A DNA stretch of 64,000 bases, taken from Sepiola atlantica. Taxonomy: Eukaryota > Mollusca > Cephalopoda > Sepiida > Sepiolidae. Under the pieces are notes generated by a model. It was not told where the DNA came from. It did no database searches and saw only the letters and a program-made list of their open reading frames with translations. The stretch's first letter is position 1. The number at the start of each line of letters is the position of its first letter. Both the position numbers and the translations under genes were made by a program. The DNA is taken from assembly GCA_963556195.1 (NCBI GenBank), contig OY744537.1, forward strand, positions 23,061,876-23,125,875. The letters run 5' to 3'. Shown in pieces: positions 9,830-22,414 of this stretch.

Positions 9830-12594
9830 AACCGGGCTGAAATGGGTCCCTTTTGGGGGTTTCTTTCTTTGAGATCTGATAATTTCCCCCAAACTGCATT
9901 CATGAAGGTGGAAATGTGCTCAGGGTAGCAAATTGGGTCTCAGCATTCAGTCAAATAGAGATGATGCATTGTAATGTTCCCTATAGTATTAAAATGTTCA
10001 GTTTCATGAGGTACTTTACATATTTTGAAAAAAAAATTCCAGGGTGAAGAGGACCACTTATATTAAAGGTTTAAACCGTAAAGAAAAGCATTAAGTATTT
10101 CTTCATCAACACATCATGTAAATTAGATGAAGTTACTTTACTCTTGCATACATTTTTTACAATAAAGTCCTGTAAAAGATTAGTATCACTTGGTAACACA
10201 CGGAGCACACATACTCGTCACAGATGTGACACATCAACCAACTCGTATCATCCGGTCACAAATGTGAAACAAACATAAAATGAACTAATACAATGTTTAG
10301 ACACAGTTACACCTGAAATATTCCAAAACTCTGCATTGGCGTAGTTTTCTTTTGGAATGGGAATCATTATGCAGCTTTGAAGTTATATACCACTCTCCTG
10401 CTAGATTCGATAAATATGTAAAAATGCCGGGTGGCTCACTTTACCCGGTCACTTAATTCTAAGAAAATTTTTGCTGCCCATCAAAAATTTTAAAAAGAAC
10501 TTATACTTATATGGCCTTCTCACTTTAAGAATATCATACACTAGTTCTGAAGTGATTTAAATAGAAATCAGCAAAAAGATTTATTAGATAGTGAAAAAGG
10601 ACACGTCTTGGCATTCACATTTCCTTCATCAGAGTGCAGAGGAGAATAAATGATAGGTTCAATGGTCATATCATAAAAAAACAATGCCTCATGTAATCCA
10701 TAATGGAAGCATCAAACTCTGAAAAATTAAGTTGGGATAAAATAAGGATAATCATTCGTGGCCCACTTCACCTCGTGTTACCCTAGGTAAACCAACAGAA
10801 TTTTAAAAAAATTTTTATTTTGACTAATTTCCAACAAAATCTTTTATGTCGCAAACAGTTACATTTGCCCCAATATTTTACAGTGATGTTTTTTATATTG
10901 TAGATTAACCCCCCTCTGCTACCCCCTACCCTCCCCCAATGAAATTCTATACTTATGAACACCCTGAAAAACTTTGCTGAAAGAAAGAAAAAATAGAATT
11001 TAGAGTAGGGGATCAGTTTCACAAATAAATTTAAATGATCCTTCATTTTCGGGCCACTTTAACGTTTAAGAGTAGTTAACCAACCTTTTTTGTCATGGGA
11101 GATTAATTCTGTTCGTTTTTTGGGTGGGTGCGATGACGTGTGAGTTTTATGATCTTGTCACTTGGACTTAGGGTTAGTGGTAAAAAAAAAAATGGTTAAT
11201 GCCCTGAAATGTTAGAATGGCCTGGAAAAATCATTTTGCGTTAAATTTATATACGAAACTGACCATCGTTTTAAATTCTAGCCACCAGTTTAAAGGCTTC
11301 AAATCTACTTTCGAATTTCGAAAAGTTGAGATGTCCATTTTTTAATCTATTAATATATATTTTTTAAATGACTTTTCATGACCCTTCATAATCATTTTAA
11401 AATTTCTAAATCTATAAAACTGACGTATTATGGTTTTGTGTGCCCCCTGTCGTATCAAAGAACCGATTTAAAAAAAAAAAAAAAAAAAAAAAAACTTAGG
11501 TCTAATATTTGAACTTAAAACATGTGTAAACTTTCTGGCAAGTGTACAAACAAGCCCAACAATCTGTGCTGATGGAATTTGAATTTTACTTCCTATTTTT
11601 ACATTTAGTTAATTCGTTTATTAGGGACCTCCAAAGCTCACCGTAGATGTTACCCCCTCCCCTAAATGTAACACGATTTAACTTTAATATATGTTTATAT
11701 TATCATAACTTTTTTACCATTCAAAAGAAGAAACATAAATAAACTGTTGATTCAAAAAAAAAAAAAAAAATTTCTTCAGCGTACGAAAATAATGAAAATG
11801 AGAAACTAAAAACGTGTGTACTTTATTTACGCCTTAAAACAACGTTCCTATGGAATAACCAATTTTTATGCGCTAACACCCGTGTGTTTAATAAATCGAG
11901 CAAAAATCAAGTAATGGTCAGATTTTCACGAAATTTTCGATACTTAAGCATTATTGTATTGCTGTTTTCGTAAAATATATAAGGGAAAATATTTTTTCCT
12001 ACGTGATCCCCTCCCCCCAACCCTTATTTCATATAATGAAATCTGAACAAAATATATCCAGGTCGGTCGATATTTTAATGTTATATGAAGCAAAAGAGTC
12101 TTTAAAAAAAAACACCTGATTTACTTATATTTTATGGTGGCGTAATTTGGTAAACTGGTCCGTAAATTCACAACTAAAAAGTGGAAATAAATGCAATATT
12201 ATGTTTTAAATTTTTTACTACCTTTTCCAAATAAAATATACTGTGATCTATTGCATTGCGAAGAAAAAAATTGTTCTACATAATAAATAATATTTCAGAG
12301 ATTTTAATCCATTCAAACAAATTCATCATTTAGCCAAAGTAGAAGTTTAAACATCTATTTTGAAAATACGCTTTCCCAATTTTTCAAAATATTTTAATAT
12401 GATATAGCCCTAACTGTTATTAATCGTGAAAGACCAACATTGATATCAACTTAATGATATTTACTTTCTAATAGCATACTTATTTGCTAGTAGTTAGCAT
12501 TTTTAGTCATTTCTCTGCATTTTTTAAATTTAATTTTATGAAACGAACATTTTAACGATCATTTTGATCACCGAATGAGCGCGCATGTCGTTAC
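9830..12594. other. No gene seen; AT-rich
   Basis: AT-rich sequence with poly-A runs (11470-11493, 11755-11769) and a short C-rich patch at 10910-10937. At 11167 the string acttagggttagtggta resembles the arm of the hairpin at 31911-31973. I see no splice-bounded coding segment. Confidence 0.5.
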
Positions 12595-12599
12595 GTCAT

Positions 12600-12657
12600 T
12601 GGGGGTTAGGGCTGGGTTTAGGTTAGGGTTAGGGCTGGGTTTAGGTTAGGGTTAGGA
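12600..12657 (+). repeat. Short telomere-like TTAGGG-rich repeat
   Basis: Two near-perfect units of ggttagggctgggttta followed by ggttaggg make up this 58 bp patch. It contains TTAGGG and variant motifs, as in animal telomeres. It is interstitial, flanked on both sides by ordinary AT-rich sequence, and far too short to be a telomere. Confidence 0.7.
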
Positions 12658-12852
12658 ATTTTTTAAAGAAACAGGAAAAAAAACATTACGGTGTGACGAA
12701 TGAAAATAATATGTAAATAAAAGCACACTGACATGTAAATAAAAAGAAAATTATTTTATTCCTTTTGCTTAAAATGTAGTTTTGTTTTGTTCTTCTGCTT
12801 GGCTAAAAAATGCAAAAATTGTGCTTTGACTATGAGTCCCAGTAAAAAACCA

Positions 12853-12894
12853 ACCGAATCCAGAACGAGGCTGAAGTCTCGTTCTGGATTCGGT
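12853..12894. repeat. Perfect 17 bp hairpin
   Basis: The arms accgaatccagaacgag and ctcgttctggattcggt pair perfectly around an 8 bp loop (gctgaagt). Arms this GC-rich stand out in AT-rich surroundings. It could be the remnant of a foldback element. Confidence 0.85.
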
Positions 12895-13211
12895 GTTTTC
12901 TATCGAAGCGGCCATTACTTTTTTTTTTTTCACTTCACTTACGCTAAAACTATTAACTTATAGAAAATAGCACTTTTAACGGATTATAATCATTAATAAC
13001 TGTCACAGTTAACTTGGAAATTCAGTTTTATCGGCTACGGTAACTTTTATTTGTTGTATATTTGTTTTTTCAGCGTTTTCGTTGTTGGGCTATTGTTAAA
13101 AATACCCAAATATTTTTCTGAAAAGAACCAACAAATTGTTATTATTGTTGTATTTAAAAAAAACAACAGAATTATAACTCTTTGGGACTCCCTCCCTGCC
13201 CTGTTTCGCCG

Positions 13212-13212
<1 letters not shown>

Positions 13213-13266
<54 letters not shown>

Positions 13267-13267
13267 T
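13213..13267. repeat. (GT)n(AT)n compound microsatellite
   Basis: A GT run at 13213-13245 passes directly into an AT run. Both strand frames across it are low complexity and were discarded. Confidence 0.95.
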
Positions 13268-13660
13268 AGTATAGTATTTGTAAATATCAAAATCCTAAAA
13301 TTATCCATTTTAATATTCTTTCCTTAAATGTAAATACTAGTTTAAGCAGGTAAGTTATTTAGGCATTTTTTTTTTTTTTCAGTAAAAAAAAAAAAAAAAA
13401 AAATTGTCTAAAAAGTGCGCAACTCAAGGAAAATTAAAAAAAACAACAAAAAAAAAACGTTAATTTTGTTTTCAACATAATGGATGTAATTCTATCACTT
13501 TTGGACATCCATAGGTACATAACATCTCACAATGTCTCACATGATAATGCTATTTTTTGTGTGTGTAAACAATGCATGCAGCCATAGAAAAAAAAATTCG
13601 TACTTGTATCGCAAGATTTCCAAACTAGATTATTTATTTTTTAAATAAACTATTTGGTAC

Positions 13661-13916
13661 TACTCCAGAGAATGCGCCTAATTTCCGTGACTGCTCGGCC
13701 GCAGCGATCGGGCAGGTCGCGGAAGTGCCCAAGAGCTGCCGAGTCGAAAACGAGGCTGTATAAACAAAACCGAAAATCGTGAAAATGGAAGGTTGGCAGA
13801 CGATGAATACGGAAAGAAAAAATGCATATATTTTTATAAAAACTGAAAGAAATGAACAAACCATAGCTGAAGAACTATAAATAAACTTTTTATTTTGTTT
13901 TAGTTGGCAAAATGAA

Positions 13917-13964
<48 letters not shown>

Positions 13965-14770
13965 TTAGGCAAGTTTTTTGTTATATTTTTTTTAGGGGGG
14001 GGGGATTAGCTTCCTTCTGCATCCTCTCGACGTGGTTGGTGCAAGCACCCGTTGTCGGGTCCACAAAGTTCCTGCTGTGGTTCACCGTAAGGTACTGATA
14101 CCCCTCCTCTCGTAACCTGTTATACGCCCTCCAACAATCGGATACTACCGTGGTCCCAGGTACGACGTATGTTTGATTATTGGAAGGATTAGGTTTTTGG
14201 CATTCCTGTTAGGCACTGTCACCAGGAAACCCTAACCCTTTTCTGCGAGGTCGTATCCTCCTAAGACCCAGACAAGCGGCTGGAGAACACGTCCAACATT
14301 GTTTTTTTACGGTGGTTAAATAGAGACTTGTCTATTTCCACCGTATGCCCTGGGCCTCCGAGTTGCCGAGGGTTGCGCGACAGATGTTCCATGCAGACCT
14401 CCCGCAGAAAATTCTTCCAGTTCACTTGTGTGGTTGGAGACAGTACGCCGCATTCCTTGCGTAGGTTCTTCCCTGTTGCCATATCCTGGGACCACAGGTA
14501 GATTAGTTTCAGTATGGTTGATATTTCCATCCTGGATCGCGAAAAGAATGTTCCTACTGCTGGAAATTCATATTTTTCGTTTTGCTTAGCGATTCCTTTG
14601 AATTATTATCGGCTGCTCGCTATGAACTGCTTTGCAGCAACCTGATTGGTCTGTTTTTTTCAGTTTTGTTTACAGCCTCGTTTTCGACTCGGCAGCTATC
14701 GAGCGCTTCCGTGACCTGCCCGATCGCTGCAGCCGAGCAGTCACGGGAATTAGGCGCATTCTCTGGAGTA
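13661..14770 (-). mobile_element. Merlin-type DNA transposon relic
   Basis: Terminal inverted repeats of about 115 bp bound the element. The left end, tactccagagaatgcgccta, is mirrored by the right end ggcgcattctctggagta. The arms continue through the GC-rich stretches gctgccgagtcgaaaacgag and gaggctgtataaacaaaacc. The interior holds a decayed transposase on the minus strand (separate entry). No clean 8-9 bp target-site duplication was found, so the exact ends could be off or the copy rearranged. A T39 run at 13921-13959 lies between the left TIR and the transposase. Confidence 0.75.
14000..14580 (-). pseudogene. Decayed ISXO2/Merlin-like transposase
   Basis: The minus-strand frame 14530-14261 encodes KLIYLWSQDMATGKNLRKE, then LGGPGHTVEIDKSLFNHRKK. 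The motif GxVEIDxxxF followed by basic residues marks the first catalytic Asp of the DDE domain in ISXO2-like/Merlin transposases. After a frame change, the sequence towards 14000 reads VVPGTTVVSDCWRAYNRL (second Asp region) and then YLTVNHSRNFVDPTTGAC and HVERMQKEANP (third catalytic-residue region). All three catalytic blocks are therefore present, but the stretch between them (about 14180-14260) is frameshifted and shortened, so no active enzyme can be made. The family assignment comes from motif recognition. Confidence 0.75.
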
Positions 14771-16268
14771 AAACAACTTCCTATAAGTATAACTTTATTT
14801 TAGCGAGATTTTTAAAAACGCTAAATGGAACGCGATTGTATGAATTTCTTAAAGAAAGCAAAAACCGGTGATGTCAACGATTCTATGGCTTGGCTGCGCT
14901 TGGAGGTCCCTATCGTTTATAGTGCATTTTCACCACAAATGTAGAACTATTTTTAAGAGCGATACCTTTCACAGAGAAGGGGGTAATATATGGTTCTGTT
15001 CGGTGCTAGAGGGCCATCTTCAGGCATTTGCCGATCGCCTAGGGCGCACCTACATGTGAACTCTGACTGTTTCTTTACAGCCATCTAGAGGAAGTTCGAC
15101 CCCCCCCCCCCATATGTTAAACTGACGTCATGTCTAACCTTGTGGAAGGGGAGGTAAATAACCCTGTATTTCAACGGTAAAAAAAAGCACCCAATGCCCT
15201 CCTCCGTCCTCCTTATGTTGGGTGTTAAGAAGCTATGGTTGTTTGCAATAATTATAGCTGTCAACATTGGATAATGGTATAGTTTAAAGTTTTGTAGTAA
15301 AAAAGATTATGTATAGGCGATGAAATGGTTTTGTTTTTAAATAATAAATGAACCATTTCGAATAAAAAATCTATGACCTGTTTTAATGAATTTTTCGTCT
15401 AAAACAGGCAGCATGAAGTACTGAAACGAAATCTTGTGAATTATAAAAAAAATATTTAAGAAGTTTCTTGATTTCACAACTTGCGTTATCTCAATAAAAA
15501 TCCAAAAATTAATGTATTTAACCTTTTCATTTTCATCGTAAGTGAATTATAAAAATAAGTTCTGATTTCGTTTCGTACTTACATTCCATTTTTCGTTAGG
15601 CTTTACTTCGATCGGTTCGCGTTCATTATGTAATATTTTCTATAGCATATTCTAACATATTTACACATTTCAAACATGTTTTTCTTCCGATGGTATAAGT
15701 AGATTTTTACTCGAAATGGTTCCTCATTTAATATTATTTAAAAAAAAACCATAAACCATGTTCATCACTTATACATAATTTTTATTACAAAACTCTAAAC
15801 TAGACCATTACCCAACATTGTTTTTTGTGTGTGTGTGTGATGGTGACAGTTGTGACAAGATGCGTTAAAGAAGCGTTTGTCTCTATCGAAAGAGGAAGTA
15901 TAAAAACGTAAAAATTCCGAGTCGTTTTTGTTTTTAAGGAACAGCTCGAAAAGCACATGTGAATTTCAATTTTTTACCATGTGTCTAGGACATCGGCAGT
16001 TTTACTTACAAAGAATAGCTGGGAGGAAATGAAAGTAAAAACTCCTGGATAACGTCGGGTATCTACGGCTAGTTTAATCTAAATTTTAATTACAAAAGAA
16101 AATTATTTTTCGTTCTCAGCGATGTTTGCTTTTTCAATTTCTTTTAAACATGATTTTGTGTTGTGCGTCTATGCTATTACCGGACAACATTTTTCGGTGC
16201 TTATTTATATTGAGGTACATGCGAAATATGGCAGCTCAAAAGGAAATAATATACGCTTAATTGAAAAT
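14771..16268. other. No gene seen; AT-rich with repeat fragments
   Basis: AT-rich sequence. A motif gaaatggttcctcatttaat with tttacacatttcaa occurs at about 15657-15765 and again at 16745-16870. An inverted partner lies at 15325-15362 (aataaatgaaccatttcgaa). These are fragments of an unnamed dispersed repeat. A C12 run lies at 15100-15111. Confidence 0.45.
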
Positions 16269-16373
16269 ATGGCGCTTTCTCAGATTAGGACCCGAGCTAA
16301 CTTTGACCCCGTCGTTAGGGTCAGGGTTGAGGTCAAAGTTAGCTCGGGTCCTAATCTGAGAAAGTACCGAAAA
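16269..16373. mobile_element. Hairpin MITE, family P, copy 2
   Basis: The arms ctcagattaggacccgagct and agctcgggtcctaatctgag pair perfectly and extend on both sides to ggcgctttct and agaaagtaccg. The loop contains gtcgttagggtcagggttga. It shares its arm sequence with the element at 7027-7130. The 135-residue plus-strand frame across it is not a gene. Confidence 0.85.
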
Positions 16374-17134
16374 TACAGGGAAAATTATAAAAATAATTTA
16401 CTATTCAGACTTCGAACGACGGGAACGCTTAACCTGAATGTCTTTCGGAGTTCGTGGACTCCGAATAGTAAATTAATTGGTAAATTTAAAGATCGACGGT
16501 CTCAACAATTTCTTCAAAAATTTGAATAAAATTATATATTTAAAAAAAATTGACATTAAGAACGTTTTGGAGTTAAAATTAATGTAGTTATTACGTGTTG
16601 TATTAATAGGGGAAATAAGACGTTTTAAACATTTTTCGTCTTGAGCGATGTAAAATAATAATAATAAAAAAAAATGACTCCATGAGCAATACAACAACAC
16701 TTCCGATCCTGCAAGTTTCCATTTTGTTAAAATTTCGATTTTTCTAGCATATTTACACATTTCAAGTGTTTTTCTTCAGATTACATGTGCAATACTAAAT
16801 AGGTTTTAAACTTGAAATGGTTCCTCATTTAATATTAAAAAACAACATAAAACCATTTTTATCGCATTTTGTTTATACCGTCAATTTTTACGTTTACCAA
16901 TTAATTTTATTTATTGGTAATATTCTACTCGATAATTCTCCGTGATTTCTGGTGTACACTAATATTTTCAACTGATATTCATAAGTTTTCCTTTATTTTA
17001 TGCGAAATATATTTCACATGTATCTCAATATAAATAAGCACCCGTTTTTCTCTGGTGTATGAATATCAATCGTGTATTTTATCAAATAAAATGACTTTAA
17101 TGATTATTATAATCCTTGAATTATTAACACTCAT

Positions 17135-17350
17135 GACTGGTTTCCAGTGAAGATTTGCTTCTCATTAGGTGTAAGGGATGGCGTCACCCCTCCGCAGTAT
17201 TACTGCACTTACCCTTTGATCCGCACCTTATAATACTGAGTGTTTAGTTAAGGGGCATCGAGTTCCATTTTTGAAGTGTTTGGTATGACTCAACTGAGGA
17301 TTGAACCCTAGTCTCCCAGCCCATTAGCAAACACCATTATCCCAAATTGG
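17135..17350 (-). mobile_element. tRNA-derived SINE
   Basis: On the minus strand it begins gcagccaatttgggataatg, followed by gctaatgggctgggagacta and gggttcaatcc, which fit RNA polymerase III A- and B-box motifs at tRNA-like spacing. The body continues through taaacactcagtattataag and gcggatcaaagggtaagtgc. The same head and body recur on the plus strand at 49998-50200. The head is tRNA-derived by motif; the parent tRNA is not identified. Confidence 0.7.
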
Positions 17351-18469
17351 CTGCAAGACATACAACGAAGGATAATAAAACTAATAACGAGTAAAAGACT
17401 ACAGTTAAATCAAAGGATTGGACAAATTAGCATTAATTTATTAAATAGAAAATTAGATGATTTAATTGAAAATTTAAAAAATAATTAATGGCATTTCTGA
17501 CTATGGTGGACATTTTTCTTAAAAAATATTTCTCGATCTGGAAGGTTTTTGTCAAGGGAGAATTTGATGAATTCAAAAATATTGTTAAAAAGAAAGCATT
17601 TTGGGGACTATCGGATGAAATATTTAACAGGGTTTAGTCTGTATATTGATATGGTATTATTACTTTAAATGTTCTGTGCAATGGATAAAAAAAAAGGGGA
17701 GTATATTTAGAAAAGTAGATCCGCCCGAAGAACCCTGTAACAAACAAATAAAAAAAGATAACTTCAGAAAAATTTAGAAAAAACAATTTCATCCAAATAA
17801 TGTCCGTATTTTTTTGCAGCAAGAAACATCTTGGTCTTAAGTTATATTTTAGCTTCGAAAAACAATGTTATTATTGATAGATGGTTAGGGTATATGTTAC
17901 GACGCTCAGCAGAGGCGCGAACGGGGTCCAAAAAAAGAACGAGAAAGAGTTTAAAAACATAAATTTGCAACAAGTAAAGTTGACTTATGTCTAGAATAGA
18001 CATTTTTCTACTTACCTATGTAATTTGTTTGTATTTTTACGTAGTATAAATGGCTTTTTATTAGATGTTTCTCAAAGAAAAATGACGGCCAGTCCCTCTA
18101 TATTATTACGTAGAGCGGCCATTTTGAATTCTTCGAAAACTGTGTGTTGAACTTAAATTTCTAATAAATAGCACTTCAAACGGGTTTAAAATACAAACAA
18201 ATAGCACATGCAAGTTTGAAACTAACTTTTACAGCTTACAGTTACTTTTATTTGTTGTATATTTGTTTTTTTAGCGTTTTTACTCTGCTGAGTCTCGTAA
18301 AAGATGCCCGATGGTTATAGTTGTATGTTAATACAAATTGTTTAAGGCTAGTTGATTTATTACAATGTGTCGCCTGCATTTGTTCATCAAAGGTACTTTG
18401 CCTCTAGTTATTTTGTTTCATTAAAGATAGTGGTGTTGCTTTTCCTTTTTTTTTAACTTAGTTCACCCC
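17351..18469. other. No gene seen
   Basis: AT-rich sequence without a supported gene. The stretch tacttttatttgttgtatat at 18244 recurs at 13045, each time followed by tttgttttttnagcgttttn. The block is part of a longer shared repeat (about 12900-13110 and 18110-18300, both containing gcggccat upstream). Confidence 0.4.
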
Positions 18470-19858
18470 AAACAGGGCAAGTTGCCACTGTAGACGTAAA
18501 GGGCTACTGAGAATAAGGGTGGAAGCTTGGGGGGGGGGGGGGCATCCTAAATTGAGAGCTGTACAGCGAGATGCTTGTTCACATTAGTTTTAGGTTTCTG
18601 CATGTCTGTACAGTTTGGGAAACAGGGAGGAGGGAGTTCCAAATGCCGGCAGCTCGAGGAAAGAAGCTATTGGAGTAGAAGGCTCTCCGGCATCTGGGGA
18701 CCTCCACAGTGAATGGATGAGATTTGGCTGATTGTCGAGTTGGTCGAGTGTATTTACGTTGAGGGGTACTAATGCACAATCCATTGAAGTCTTGTAAAAC
18801 AGGCACAAGGATGCAACATTGCGGCGATAGGACAGGGGCTGGAGCTTGGTGGATAGTGAGGAACCTATTAAGTTGGCAAATCTTTTTTTGACCTTGTCTA
18901 AGAGGAAGACACTAGTGGATGATTCACCAGCCCAGATGTGACAACAATATCCCATGCATGGGCAGATGGTGGCTTTGTAGAGATATAGGATACTGTCAGG
19001 TGTGAGAAGTTTTCTAGCACGGTAGAGGGAGCCCACTTTCTTTGCAGCAACCATGGCGATGTCTTCTATGTATTTGTTCTAATTCATGTTACCTGTGAAT
19101 GTTAGACCGAGAAGTTTAAACGTTGGACTCTCAGGTAGGGTGTTATTTGTCATAGCATCGGTGGTTGAAGAGGTTTCTTGTAATTGTTAAAAGAAAGGAG
19201 CTTTGTCTTAGCATTAAATGTTACCATCCATTTATGACCCCATTCCACTGCAGACTGACGGTCACTTTCTAAAGATTCAGCCATTGCCTCGGATATGTGC
19301 GCATTCATTTTACCCACATGCCAAGAGTAAAGTATGGTGTCGTCAACAAATATACCCATCTCAGACACAATGTCATCAGGGAGGTCGTTTATGAAAATCA
19401 GGAACAATAAAGGTCCAAGTATCGATCCGTGGGGTACACCTGCATTTATGTCATGTTGTTTGGATGAACGGCCATTGAGGACAACTTGGATCTTTCTTTT
19501 GGATAGGAAAGATCTAATTAGATATTTATCCAGTAATACCATATAAATTAATTTTTAGAAGACCATTATGCCAGACCTTGTCAAAGGCTTTTGCATATGT
19601 CAAGCGTTACCACCCTAGCTTCACCTGCCTTGTCCAGTGTATGGTATATGTGTTCAGAGATGAGTAAGGATATCCGCAGTAGACCGTGTTTTCCTAAACC
19701 CATACTGATGGTCAGAAAAAAGTTTAGCATTAACGAGGTGACAGACTATCGCTAGATTGATTAAGGATTCAAAGATTTTAGCGAAGAGCGGGAGTAGGCT
19801 GATGGGGTTATAATTCTGAGGGTCAATTCTATCACCAGAACTCTTGAAGACTCATATT
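18470..19858 (-). pseudogene. Jockey/CR1-like LINE reverse transcriptase, 5'-truncated
   Basis: Read on the minus strand from 19858, the sequence gives RT blocks in order: NPISLLPLFAKIFESLINLA and DHQYGFRKTRSTADILTHL (with frame changes), then GVPHGSILGPLLFLIFINDL, the catalytic box FVDDTILYS (family usually YADD), VTFNAKTKLLSF, and after another frame change the thumb/C-terminal part LYKATICPCMGYCCHIWAG and GIWNSLLPVSQTVQTCRNL. The endonuclease domain is absent. Frameshifts and internal stops make it a dead copy. The 3' portion is shared with 39745-40310. Confidence 0.85.
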
Positions 19859-20436
19859 TTTTAAATCTTTTCTGTTTTTCACATTGTTTTTATTGAATAT
19901 TAATATGTAGATATCAGTTTTCATCAGCAAAGATTTCCTAAGCCAAATTATTAGACTGAAGTCAAAAAATTTTGTCAATTTGGAGAAAGAGCTCACAAAG
20001 AAATCTCCATTACCATTTTAACAACTCTTTTATTTATTTTTTTTATTAAAAACCAAAGTACTTTTTAATTTTAACAGCAGCTCTTAATGTCTCAGATGTT
20101 CCACTTTTCTTCAAGCAATTTTCTAAGATGAGGGTGGGGTTCAATTTCATGCAATCCTGTTTCACTATTAATTTACTCTTAATAGGTTGCCAATGTTAAC
20201 TTTGTTGTACGCAGAATTGTGGGGTCTGTCGCCCAAACGGTCGACTCTCACTCTGATTCCTGAAATTTTAAAAGGCCAGACTCCTACTCCGACCTATGAA
20301 ATCTTCAACTAGTAATAATTTGTATATCAGATATATGATTTTGAATGAACAACATTAACACTATCCCAAAGGTCGGGTGGCAATTAAATGAATCTGTTTG
20401 TATTTCTTTCTATACTTTTTCACTGACTGCAAGAAG

Positions 20437-20476
20437 ATAATCCGGGGGCAACGCAGGGTCGGGTCAGCTAGTTTAG
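20437..20476 (-). repeat. Dispersed repeat terminus (CTAGCTGACCC type)
   Basis: On the minus strand the sequence reads aactagctgacccgaccctg and then cgttgcccccggattatctt. The related forms actagcagggttgcccgggg (23450-23469, plus) and gctagcagggtttcctggta (about 42040-42021, minus) are followed by matching text (tttatcaataacaatngatt). They look like ends of one dispersed retroelement or SINE family that I cannot name. Confidence 0.45.
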
Positions 20477-20479
20477 AAT

Positions 20480-22414
20480 ATAAAAATCTGAATTTTTTGT
20501 ATGTTGCAAAAAATCTATTAATTTAGAATGTAATTTAAAAAAAAAAAAAAGGAATTATTTTTTTTAAATCTCTCAATTTTCATTTATTTCTTAACTTGAT
20601 GTAATGGTTAGTATTACAAATTTGTACTGAGGCAGCTGGGTTTCGAATCGCTGCTTGACAAATGATTTACAAGGCTTTATCTTGGGTGTTACAACAGACA
20701 AAATCTAAATATTTAAAAATTATCTGTACCTACCCAGTATTGCCTAGGATGCAGTGAAAATGTTTTAGTTTTAATCTTTGTTTCCAGATTTTTAAATTCA
20801 AGGTAGACAATTCTTCAATATTATCCATTTTCTGATTTTTATTTCTAAGGGATTGTTTAAAAAAAATGCTCTATATTAGCAGTTGTCTGGGCCGGATTAA
20901 ATAATTAAGAAAAATAAACTGTAGCAATGTATGTTATTATATTGCCAATAACACGGTTCAACAATAACAAATGAAAATTGGTTAGTCGGAAGCAAAGTTT
21001 GGTTTGTCAGCTTAAATGCTATTTGGGTCTGACTGAAAATCCAACACGACAACTTTATGTTAGATATACACACGTGGCATATTATAATAGGTTTTGTTCT
21101 AAAGTCTAGACTTGTTGAATATAAATGTAAATCTGTTAAATATCAATCTTTTCTGTACTTTTTTTTTTTTTTTTCAGGCATGAACTAAAGGTTTCCCCAG
21201 TTTGACTACAAAGGAGGCTAAGTCTGACGGTCCATCTTTAAGGTATGGCTACCATAGTTTTGCTGGTGCCTGCCTGCATATACCTTTCTCACGAAAGGGT
21301 GGGGTATCGAATCTTCTCTAAAAACAATTAACTCAAATGATTTTCTGATATAATAAAGTAATGGCTGCTAGTTTCTTTTGAAGTTCACCAGTATAACATG
21401 ACACTTGTTTACAGCAAGTGGCAAACATTGTCTTTTTTTTTTTCTTATTGCTAAACAAAAACGAGATTAAATGTTTATTTACTGTATACAAATTAATTTA
21501 ATTCCATGAAAATACTGAATAATTTATTTAATTAGCAAAGTTGTTTCAATTCTAATGTATTTATTTGTATTTTTCTTTCCGATTTCTTTTTTACTATTTG
21601 TTTCCGGAAAAAATATTTTTTATTGATTTTAAAGAATTTCGATAGAATTGTTATTTTTCTTTTTAAAATTAATTTTTATATGTCAAAAGAATATCTGTTA
21701 TAGTCAGTAGATGATCAAATAACTTTTGGAAGAGCAGAAGCAAAACGGTTAACCATTTTAAGTTCAGAAAATTCTGTCTTCAAATTCCATTTTTTATTCT
21801 TGCACGGATCATACCTTCTTTGATAACTATTAAATCGACATCATTCAATTGTGTATTTTGTTAGTTTTGTTCATTTTCTCCTCAAATTCATGAAGTTTTT
21901 CTTTGCATGAAAACAATGGAAAAGTACTCAACGTTATAATTTTAAAACCTTTTTAAAAGGAAGTATTTTGGAAGTAAGATATTTACTGCTTAAGCTTTTT
22001 TTAATGTAAATTCCTGAACATTTTTAGGTTGGAATACTTTGTATTGAGTTCATTTATGTGTGAGTTGCAAATGGAAAATATAAATGTTTCCTAAAAGAAA
22101 ATAGATTGGGCTCGATTATTTTTAAGTTCTCTCTTTGGTAATTTGTTATCGTTTGAATATGTCTCCAATAAATCTCTCTTAGTCTATTTCAGTGTAAAAG
22201 AATTGATATAACTCTCTATACGCATAATATAAAGTAACAAGGTATATCATCCACTTAATGTAGGGACAGGCAAAGAAATTGAAAGTAATTTTTTTTTTTT
22301 TTTTTTTTTTTTTTTTCTTTTTAAATAAATGCGCCTGATTGGAAAGCATACACCAAAAATCAGAATGATCTGATCTTAATGACTTTTTCAAACTCTCGCT
22401 TCCCTTATTTTGTC
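20480..22414. other. No gene seen; AT-rich
   Basis: AT-rich intergenic sequence. At 21178-21242 a segment lies between a strong polypyrimidine acceptor and a GTATGG donor, but all three frames contain stops, so it could only be untranslated exon or chance. Confidence 0.45.
22289..22316. repeat. Poly-T tract
   Basis: A run of about 28 T. Further T runs at 22531-22552 and 22827-22851 are the equivalent positions of the two tandem-duplication copies. Confidence 0.9.

Noticed and set aside
16122..16529. 135-residue plus frame
   Set aside because: It runs across the family P hairpin, so much of it is a translation of a palindrome.
21178..21242. Exon-like segment between a strong acceptor and GTATGG donor
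   Set aside because: All three frames have stops; it could be a non-coding exon, but nothing else supports it.
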